Positions 6,810-12,014 of a stretch of DNA of 12,014 nucleotides are shown piece after piece (position 1 is the first letter of the stretch; each line of letters begins with the position of its first letter). The notes below the pieces were generated by a model. That model worked only from the letters and a program-made list of their open reading frames with translations, was not told where the DNA came from and searched no databases. Both the position numbers and the translations under genes were made by a program. The DNA is from DATCLA01 sp036564195 (GTDB taxonomy: Bacteria; Bacillota; UBA4882; UBA8346): the NCBI GenBank assembly GCA_036564195.1, contig DATCLA010000083.1:1-12014 (forward strand), in the 5' to 3' direction.

Positions 6810-8993
6810 TTGCCCCAGCATCAGATGGATCCTCCGGTTAGACTCACCGCAGCTTATCCCTAACCAGGCAGTACCCAGCCCCCAGGGAGAAACCAATCCC
6901 ACCGAAAGATTGGTTTCGGTCTCTGCAGCAGACCAGCGGTTAAAGGTGGCGCCGTTTTCCAGGAAGACTCCGGCAAACAACCGATTCCGGAGGGAGCCGC
7001 CGCCCAGCGGAGTTAAAATCCCAAGTGTCCCTAACCAATAGTTTTCACCGCGCAGTTCATCCAGTTCATAAGCTCCTAACCGGAACGGTCCGCCTAAAGT
7101 ATACTGTTGCAAGAAAGGCACCGGACCGTCAAAACTGACCCCGGCACTCCCTTTCACCAAAAGTAAGCTTCGGGTACCGGCCTGTCGGATCCAGCGGAGT
7201 TTACTTTCCGCCTTGCCAAAAGCAGTCTCCGCTCCCGGCGCTTCCGGATACCAGTCGGCAGTCAACTCCCAGTCTACTCCCGGTTGCAACGACGATTGGC
7301 CTTCCGCTTTATGATAGGATATTTTCAAACCGACTGTCGTCCCGGAACCATCGGCCCGGCTCAGATCCGGAGCAGCTGGTCCGACCAAGGTATCCGGTTT
7401 CTGGTTCCAAAGCTGATACCCCAGGCGAATCTCTGTAAAACGGCTCAAAAAATAGCCTAGGTCAAGCCCGATCGCATGTTGCTTGACTTCAAAATCGCTC
7501 CAGCGGTTGTCTTCCTGAAAGAAACTGCTGCGGTTCTCCCCTATCTTAAATTGAGGCGCTATGAACCAGCCTTGGTCTTGAAAAGGCTGATAAAGTTCAG
7601 CAGCCAGAACCGGGTAATTACCCAGTCCCAGATCAACCCGGAGTTCCGAATTGGCACCCCAAACATCAAAAGCAATTGCCCGGGTCCAGAGTTTAAAGTC
7701 AGTCCAACCTTCTCCGCCGACGGCTTCAACAGCGAACCGAAAAAACGGCGGGCCGTAGGATTTCTCAGTAACCGTTACCAGCAGGCTCGGATATCCGGCA
7801 TCGGCCTGCAACTCATAACGGATGCTTTCATAAAAGCCCGAACCCATCACTTCAGTTAAGCGTCGGTCCAATTCTGCCGGGTCCAGCGGCTTTCCGGCCA
7901 GAGGTTGCAAAGCTGTTAGAATTGACTTCCGGTTAACCTGATTGGTCCCACGGACTTCAATGGTTTGAGGAATGATCACCCCGGACCGTTTACGGGCGGC
8001 GCGTTGCTTTTGATATTCCTGCCAGGCGGGTTCATCCAAGGCTAACTGCTGCAACTGTTCCGCCCGGGCCGCCGCCGCCCGGTAACCGGCAGCGCTGAAT
8101 TGCTCCGCTGCTTCCCAGTTCAGCATCGAAAGGCCTTCCGGTTGAGGCTTGATGATAATATCTGCTGCCTGTAATGCCTGCCGGGTATTGCTGATAATCA
8201 CACTGTTAATCGTACTCATCAAAACAGAGTCCAACCGGCGTAAATCTTTACCGCTATTACTCTCATTACAATCCACCGCAATCACGGTAGCGGCACCCAT
8301 GGCCTTGGCCACATCTGCCGGGACATTGTTGAAAATTCCCCCATCTACCAGCACCCGCCCGTCCCGTTTCACCGGGACAAACACTCCGGGGACTGACATC
8401 GTAGCCCGCAGTGCTTCCGCAAGTGAACCGTTACTCAGCACTACTGTTTCGGAGTTACAAATATCTGCAGCGACGCACCGGTAAGGGATCGGCAGTTCAT
8501 CAAAGCTGTCGACATCCGAATAGGGCAACGCCAGCCGGCTCAGTAACAGATAGACCTGATAGACCGAAAGGCCGGGCTGGATGAAGATGCCATCCTTATG
8601 TCCCAGCTGGATCTCGGAAGGGTATTTCCGGGCATCCTCCTTACGCCGGAAGTTCAGGGTATTATAGGGAGGGCCGGAGCTAAAAATCCTGTTCCAGTCC
8701 ACCTGTTTCACCAATGCCATAATCTCCGCCGGGCTCATTCCCATGGCATAGAGTCCGCCAATCAAACCGCCCATACTGGTCCCGGCAACATAGTCCACTG
8801 GGATCCGGTGTTCTTCCAGCCATTGCAACACCCCGATATGGGTAAACCCCAAAGCGCTACCGCCGCCCAGGGCAATTCCTACTTTCAGCCGGGGCCGGCT
8901 TGGGGTAGCCGTCACTTGAGGTAACACGGTAACCCCGGTTAAAAAGAGAGTAACACTTAAAAAAAACAATAAATAATTCACCCGTCTGATCAC
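6801..8993 (-). CDS. patatin-POTRA-Omp85 barrel protein, type Vd autotransporter (PlpD-like)
   Basis: A 730-residue outer-membrane phospholipase-type protein. An N-terminal signal peptide (about 1-30, hydrophobic 7-24) is followed by a patatin domain (about 35-315) with oxyanion-hole loop GGGSALG (43-49), nucleophile S73 in GTSMG (71-75) and catalytic D217 in DGG (217-219). The Ser-Asp dyad is therefore intact, and lipid acyl hydrolase activity is expected. One POTRA-like domain spans about 341-411 (TIEVRGTNQV, FYESIRYEL). About 415-730 is a beta-rich barrel domain ending in terminal F730, as in outer-membrane proteins. This order is that of Pseudomonas PlpD, the type Vd secretion system. The start is GTG 8993 with GGGAGAG 4 bases upstream; an in-frame stop just before it excludes longer readings. 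Its neighbours are convergent or distant, so it is a single-gene unit. The substrate is unknown. Confidence 0.93.
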   Translation of the reverse strand: MIRRVNYLLFFLSVTLFLTGVTVLPQVTATPSRPRLKVGIALGGGSALGFTHIGVLQWLEEHRIPVDYVAGTSMGGLIGGLYAMGMSPAEIMALVKQVDWNRIFSSGPPYNTLNFRRKEDARKYPSEIQLGHKDGIFIQPGLSVYQVYLLLSRLALPYSDVDSFDELPIPYRCVAADICNSETVVLSNGSLAEALRATMSVPGVFVPVKRDGRVLVDGGIFNNVPADVAKAMGAATVIAVDCNESNSGKDLRRLDSVLMSTINSVIISNTRQALQAADIIIKPQPEGLSMLNWEAAEQFSAAGYRAAAARAEQLQQLALDEPAWQEYQKQRAARKRSGVIIPQTIEVRGTNQVNRKSILTALQPLAGKPLDPAELDRRLTEVMGSGFYESIRYELQADAGYPSLLVTVTEKSYGPPFFRFAVEAVGGEGWTDFKLWTRAIAFDVWGANSELRVDLGLGNYPVLAAELYQPFQDQGWFIAPQFKIGENRSSFFQEDNRWSDFEVKQHAIGLDLGYFLSRFTEIRLGYQLWNQKPDTLVGPAAPDLSRADGSGTTVGLKISYHKAEGQSSLQPGVDWELTADWYPEAPGAETAFGKAESKLRWIRQAGTRSLLLVKGSAGVSFDGPVPFLQQYTLGGPFRLGAYELDELRGENYWLGTLGILTPLGGGSLRNRLFAGVFLENGATFNRWSAAETETNLSVGLVSPWGLGTAWLGISCGESNRRIHLMLGQPF

Positions 8994-9052
8994 GATTCTC
9001 TCCCATCATTACCTAATCCGGATAAGTTTATCAAATATATTCGGTACCGCCA

Positions 9053-9078
9053 GTTACTTTCCTGCCCCAGCAGGTAAC
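9053..9078. repeat. imperfect inverted repeat upstream of the patatin gene
   Basis: An inner stem CCTGC (9061-9065) / GCAGG (9070-9074) with loop CCCA is extended by GTTA (9053-9056) / TAAC (9075-9078) after a four-base bulge. It lies 60-85 bases before the GTG of the patatin gene and could be an operator or a leader hairpin. There is no T tract, so it is not a terminator. Confidence 0.35.
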
Positions 9079-9166
9079 TCCCAGCCGTTCATCAATTTGA
9101 ACCGATCTGCGAACGCTAATTATATCGGCAGCTGCAGCGAAATAAAATCAGCATCCTTGACAGGCG

Positions 9167-9180
9167 CTTCAAAGTTGAAG
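9167..9180. promoter_or_regulatory. 14-bp dyad next to a TTGACA box
   Basis: CTTCAA-ag-TTGAAG begins 4 bases after a TTGACA hexamer (9157-9162). The placement recalls an operator in a promoter spacer, but the expected -10 position has no good match. Confidence 0.25.
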
Positions 9181-9265
9181 GTAAGCAGGCTTCGCCAAAA
9201 AAGAGCTGATCGCTGGTTCCAAAACTGCAAAGCATATCTTAAGCTCCCAGCGCATAATTATGGTT

Positions 9266-9279
9266 AGGTAAATTTACCT
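9266..9279. promoter_or_regulatory. 14-bp perfect palindrome, possible operator
   Basis: AGGTAAATTTACCT is identical to its reverse complement. It ends 23 bases before the ATG of the short ORF at 9303 and 19 bases before a perfect TATAAT (9299-9304) that overlaps that ATG. This is the size and symmetry expected of a repressor site. Confidence 0.4.
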
Positions 9280-9302
9280 GAGAAGAAACAGGGGTTATTA
9301 TA

Positions 9303-9449
9303 ATGAACAAAATTCATTATAAATTAGGGATAATGTTAGCTTTATTATTTTGGGTAGCCCCGATGGCATTGGGAAAAGGTAATGAGCAAAATATTTACCG
9401 GGCCAAAATCCTTCAGGTTGATAATATAAAAATTTCAATGATTCGTTAG
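9303..9449 (+). pseudogene. 48-codon ORF with signal peptide, possibly the remnant 5' end of an exported-protein gene
   Basis: Translates to MNKIHYKLGIMLALLFWVAP, then MALGKGNEQNIYRAKILQV and a short tail ending at TAG 9447. The N-terminus is a convincing signal peptide: basic residues, a hydrophobic core at about 8-19 and a plausible cut after MALG (21-24). Only about 24 residues would remain, which suggests the beginning of a longer exported or membrane protein that has lost its rest. A small secreted peptide is the alternative. AGGGG lies 9 bases upstream, a weak ribosome site. TATAAT overlaps the ATG, so if that is a real -10 box, translation would have to start later, for example at M11. 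The stretch is more AT-rich than its neighbours. It ends 29 bp from the convergent kinase gene. Confidence 0.4.
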
Positions 9450-9478
9450 TTTGACAAAGGGACTGGGTCTTGGTCATC

Positions 9479-10363
9479 CTACACCCCAATCATTGCCGCG
9501 CCGAAGACACCGGCGGAATCACCCAAGCGGTTGGGGACGATCGGAGTGTCCAGATAGTCGCCGAAGATCTGTTTTCTGACTTCCTCCCGACCCAGAGTAT
9601 AGAGTTCCTCAATATTCGATAGTCCACCCCCCAGGACCACCAGGTCCGGATCAAGGAGGTCAATCACATTGGCCAGGGCAATCCCGAAATACTCGAGAAA
9701 CTTTGTAAACACCGCACCGGCTCGGGCTTCCCCGCTGCGGTAGGCGTTAACGATTTCCGGCACCGTCAGTAATTCGCCAAACCGCTCCCTGTAAATCTGC
9801 TCCAAACCGCCGCCGCTGATATAAGTCTCCACACAGCCGCGTTTACCGCAATAACACTGCGGTCCCAGCGGATTAATCTGCATATGACCCCACTCGCCGG
9901 CAATCCCCTGCCTACCGTGGTGGACTTGGCCATTGACCGCAATCCCACCGCCGCAACCGGTCCCCATAATCACCCCAAATACCATTTGATAACCTTGGGC
10001 CGCGCCCATCAGGGTTTCCGCCAGGGTAAAACAGTTGGCATCGTTTTCCACCGCTACCGTCCGTCCCAACAAAGATTCCAAATCCTGTAGCAAGGGTTTA
10101 CCGTTTAAACAAACCGTGTTGGCGTTTCTGACCAGTCCGGTTTTGGCCGAGAGCGACCCCGGGATCCCGATCCCCAGGGTATGCGGAGCATGATCGATTT
10201 TAGCCAGCGCTTGCTGATAAATGGCCTGTACCCGTCTTAAAATCGCCGCATAACCCTGTTCCCGTTCCGTAGGAATCCGTTCCCGTAAAATCAGCTGATT
10301 GGCCGCATTTAAGACTATGATTTCAATTTTAGTCCCGCCTAAATCGATTCCAATCCGATACAC
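9479..10363 (-). CDS. ROK-family sugar kinase, Mak (fructokinase)-like
   Basis: A 294-residue cytoplasmic ATP-dependent hexose kinase of the ROK family. Visible are the phosphate loop DLGGT (7-11), GIPGSLS (66-72), NANTVCLNG (80-88), the catalytic base D108 in ENDANC (106-111), GTGCGGG (134-140), GEWGH (156-160) and the zinc cluster CYCGKRGCVE (170-179), which with H160 gives the full Zn set. The stretches NANxxxLNG, ENDANC and PCYCGKxGC-ET-ISG are very like E. coli Mak, which phosphorylates fructose. Fructokinase is therefore the best guess, but glucose, mannose or GlcNAc cannot be excluded. The start is GTG 10363 with AAGGGGAG 6 bases upstream. It follows rsmE on the same strand after 50 bp with no terminator seen, so it is probably the last gene of the prmA-rsmE operon. 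Confidence 0.9.
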   Translation of the reverse strand: MYRIGIDLGGTKIEIIVLNAANQLILRERIPTEREQGYAAILRRVQAIYQQALAKIDHAPHTLGIGIPGSLSAKTGLVRNANTVCLNGKPLLQDLESLLGRTVAVENDANCFTLAETLMGAAQGYQMVFGVIMGTGCGGGIAVNGQVHHGRQGIAGEWGHMQINPLGPQCYCGKRGCVETYISGGGLEQIYRERFGELLTVPEIVNAYRSGEARAGAVFTKFLEYFGIALANVIDLLDPDLVVLGGGLSNIEELYTLGREEVRKQIFGDYLDTPIVPNRLGDSAGVFGAAMIGV

Positions 10364-10413
10364 TCTTAACTCCCCTTATCCGGTTTTTTTAGCCTAAAAA
10401 GCTTTAAAATACT

Positions 10414-11154
10414 TCAATCCAGCTCTCCGAAATGGTACAAGAGGGCGGTGGCAGCGACTAAACCGGCAGTTTCAGTCCGAAGGATCCGCGGCCCCAGCGA
10501 CACCGGGATTGCCCCCAACTGCCGTACCTGTTCCACTTCATTCTGGGCAAACCCGCCTTCCGGACCGATAATCACAGTGATCTCTTCCGGTAAAATTTCG
10601 AAGGACTTCAGCACAGTTTTTAACGACTGTCCTGTCTCCGCTTCCCAGGGGATTAAGACCAAACCGGCCGGGAAAGCGGCAATAAATTCCTCCCACTCTA
10701 ATACCGGTTGTAAGTCGGGAATGATCTGCCGGCCCGACTGTTGGGCCGCTTCCTTGATAATCTTTTGCCAGCGTTCCTGCTTTTTAACTTTGGTGTCCCG
10801 CTCCAGCCTGATCAGACTGCGCTCCGAAAGCACCGGTTGAAAGCTACTGACTCCCAATTCAGTGTTTTTTTGGATGATCCATTCAAATTTGGCGGCTTTG
10901 GGCAAACTTTGCACCAGCCTGATTTTCAGCCTGGGTTCCGTCTGCCTCCTGATACTCTCATCAAGCTCGGCAACAGTACGGTCCGGACCAATGGCAATGA
11001 TCCGGGCCTTAAATTCCTCACCCTTGCCGGTGAGAACCTGAATTTCCGCGCCCACGGTTTTACGGAGTACCTTTACCAAATGGCGATGGTCAGCGCCTTC
11101 CAGAATAACTTCGTTACCGCGGATCTGGCTGGTGGGAATGAAAAACCGGGTCAT
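10414..11154 (-). CDS. rsmE: 16S rRNA m3U1498 methyltransferase RsmE
   Basis: A 246-residue SPOUT-class methyltransferase that uses S-adenosylmethionine to methylate N3 of U1498 in 16S rRNA of the 30S subunit. An N-terminal PUA-like RNA-binding part (about 1-70) begins MTRFFIP and contains HLVKVLRK (25-32). The SPOUT domain (about 75-246) has QSLPK (82-86), KNTELGV (96-102), ERS (111-113), and the knot motifs IIGPEGGF (195-202) and LGPRILRTETA (220-230). Length and motifs match the family well. The start is ATG 11154, because it has AAGGAAGG 7 bases upstream and overlaps the prmA stop as ATGA. A longer reading from 11208 adds 18 residues unlike the family. Confidence 0.95.
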   Translation of the reverse strand: MTRFFIPTSQIRGNEVILEGADHRHLVKVLRKTVGAEIQVLTGKGEEFKARIIAIGPDRTVAELDESIRRQTEPRLKIRLVQSLPKAAKFEWIIQKNTELGVSSFQPVLSERSLIRLERDTKVKKQERWQKIIKEAAQQSGRQIIPDLQPVLEWEEFIAAFPAGLVLIPWEAETGQSLKTVLKSFEILPEEITVIIGPEGGFAQNEVEQVRQLGAIPVSLGPRILRTETAGLVAATALLYHFGELD

Positions 11155-12014
11155 GACTGCACCTTCCTTGAGACAACCGGTCCCCGTTGAGCGACAACTG
11201 CCACCCAACCGTCTTGCCTAGCCACTTTTTTAATGATTAGACCGGCTGCGGTTAAAGCCTGTTTTACTTCGTCACAGCGTTCCTCGATAATTCCGGAAGC
11301 CAAAAATATTCCCTCCGCTTTGAGGACCCCGGGAATTTCCGGAATCAGGTTAAGGATGACCGCAGCGATAATATTGGCGACCACCAGGTCGTACCGGGCC
11401 CCGGTCATCCCCTGCAAGAGGTCGGCTTCGGTAACCGCAACTATCTCCGCCAACTGATTGGCGGCAACATTGGCGCGGGCTACCCGCACGGCTACCGGAT
11501 CAATATCCGCTGCCAAAACCGGAGCTGCTCCCAACTTGGCACCGGCCAAGGCCAAGATCCCCGAACCGGTCCCCAGATCCAGCATTGCGCAGGGCGGACT
11601 TACCAATTCCTGTAATAATTCGAGGCAAAGCCGAGTAGTGGGATGATTACCGGTCCCAAAGGCCATCCCTGGGTCCAGCTCAACCAAGACTTCATCCGAG
11701 GTCGGTCGATACTCTTCCCAACTGGGTTTAACCACTACCTTGCCAATCTTCTCCGGCTTAAAATAAGCTTTCCAAGCTTGCGACCAGTCATCCTCCCGGA
11801 TCTGGCGCAACTGTAATTGCGGCGTCCGGCCCAGGACTTGCCCAAGTTGGGTTTTGAGTACGGTGAGCCGCTGACCCAAGCGGTCATCTACCGGAAAATA
11901 AGCTTTCACTCCGGTAGTATCCGCAATATTTTGCAGTAACTCATCACTAAAGACTTCATCCGCTGTATAAAGGCGGGAATTTAAAATCGCCGGATCATCA
12001 TAAACTACTCCGCC
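11151..12014 (-). CDS. prmA: ribosomal protein L11 methyltransferase PrmA (5' end beyond the window)
   Basis: A SAM-dependent methyltransferase that methylates ribosomal protein L11. 287 codons are visible and the frame stays open to the window edge. The first visible residues GGVVYDDP are typical of the PrmA N-terminal domain, so the GTG at 11909 is an internal codon and not the start. Counting from the window edge, the protein shows DDWSQAWKAYFKP (75-87), GMAFGTGNHPTT (116-127), the SAM loop DLGTGSG (146-152), ADID (169-172) and VANI (213-216), where the active-site region follows. Compared with about 290 residues in E. coli, only a few N-terminal residues should be missing, unless the short C-terminal tail here (about 277-287) is an extension. 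It overlaps rsmE by 4 bases. The prmA-rsmE order is common in bacteria, often after dnaJ. Confidence 0.95.
   Translation of the reverse strand, partial: GGVVYDDPAILNSRLYTADEVFSDELLQNIADTTGVKAYFPVDDRLGQRLTVLKTQLGQVLGRTPQLQLRQIREDDWSQAWKAYFKPEKIGKVVVKPSWEEYRPTSDEVLVELDPGMAFGTGNHPTTRLCLELLQELVSPPCAMLDLGTGSGILALAGAKLGAAPVLAADIDPVAVRVARANVAANQLAEIVAVTEADLLQGMTGARYDLVVANIIAAVILNLIPEIPGVLKAEGIFLASGIIEERCDEVKQALTAAGLIIKKVARQDGWVAVVAQRGPVVSRKVQS
11162..11169 (-). promoter_or_regulatory. ribosome binding site deciding the rsmE start
   Basis: AAGGAAGG on the minus strand, 7 bases before ATG 11154, lies inside the last codons of prmA. Together with the 4-base ATGA overlap this indicates translational coupling of prmA and rsmE. 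Confidence 0.75.

Larger units (their letters stand above)
8994..9302. other. intergenic region with dyads, no supported gene
   Basis: About 310 bases upstream of the patatin gene hold no credible coding frame on either strand. Visible elements are an imperfect hairpin at 9053-9078, a consensus-like TTGACA on the plus strand (9157-9162) without a good -10, the dyad CTTCAA-ag-TTGAAG (9167-9180) and the palindrome at 9266-9279. The promoter of the patatin gene should lie here on the minus strand, but I cannot fix its position. Confidence 0.5.

Noticed and set aside
7476..7859. Plus-strand open frame of 127 codons inside the patatin gene.
   Set aside because: It is antisense to the POTRA/barrel coding region, which is supported by domain order; composition looks like a reverse-strand shadow.
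9157..9185. TTGACA as a full plus-strand sigma-A promoter.
   Set aside because: The -35 hexamer is perfect, but the bases 16-18 positions downstream (GGTAAG region) do not resemble a -10 element.
9298..9489. Minus-strand 63-codon frame in the region after the kinase gene.
   Set aside because: It overlaps the kinase stop, starts without a ribosome site and has no signal or domain; the plus-strand ORF with signal peptide is the better reading.
10378..10413. TTTTTAG/CTAAAAA inverted repeat between rsmE and the kinase gene as a terminator.
   Set aside because: The stem is almost all A-T and no T run follows in the minus-strand direction, so it should not stop transcription.
10741..11190. Plus-strand open frame of 149 codons opposite rsmE.
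   Set aside because: It lies fully antisense to a motif-complete rsmE, has no recognisable domain and has no ribosome site; a shadow frame.
3..12014. CRISPR arrays, tRNA genes, insertion sequences and prophage genes.
   Set aside because: I found no regularly spaced repeats, cloverleaf sequences, transposase or phage-type proteins in the window.

Overview
The window looks like chromosomal DNA from a Firmicutes (Bacillota) lineage that keeps an outer membrane. The evidence is indirect. A SNF2 helicase followed by a YqhG-like protein is an arrangement known from Firmicutes. The prmA-rsmE pair and the strong GGAGG-type ribosome binding sites fit the same group. One gene, however, encodes a secreted patatin with a POTRA domain and an Omp85-type C-terminal barrel, which only makes sense with an outer membrane. 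Diderm Firmicutes such as Limnochordia/Hydrogenispora-like, Halanaerobiia or Negativicutes relatives are therefore the best guess. Base composition looks near 50% GC and I saw no island-like change in it.

Layout, left to right. (1) 76-2418 (+): a cytoplasmic three-part signalling protein with a LacI-type sugar-binding module lacking its DNA-binding head, a GAF-like region and an HD-GYP cyclic-di-GMP phosphodiesterase. (2) 2444-3283 (-): an EamA/DMT-family permease. (3) 3352-3380 (-): a strong intrinsic terminator. It ends transcription of (4) 3435-3917 (-), a small four-helix membrane protein of unknown function. (5) 4071-5831 and 5863-6783 (+): a two-gene unit encoding a SNF2 helicase (YqhH-like) and a YqhG-like protein. 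(6) 6801-8993 (-): the patatin/POTRA/barrel protein, a type Vd autotransporter. (7) 8994-9478: a sparse region with two short dyads, a 14-bp perfect palindrome and a 48-codon ORF with a signal peptide that may be a gene remnant. (8) 12014-9479 (-): a probable operon prmA (5' end beyond the window) - rsmE - ROK sugar kinase. prmA and rsmE overlap by ATGA.

The genes do not form one pathway. The two places where they act together are the helicase/YqhG pair and the prmA-rsmE-kinase operon. The former looks like an SNF2 machine split into motor and accessory chain. The latter combines translation-machinery methylation with hexose phosphorylation. I found no tRNA, rRNA, CRISPR array, insertion sequence or prophage gene. 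The best candidates for poorly described biology are the helicase/YqhG pair, the HTH-less LacI-HD-GYP fusion and the type Vd patatin in a Firmicutes background.
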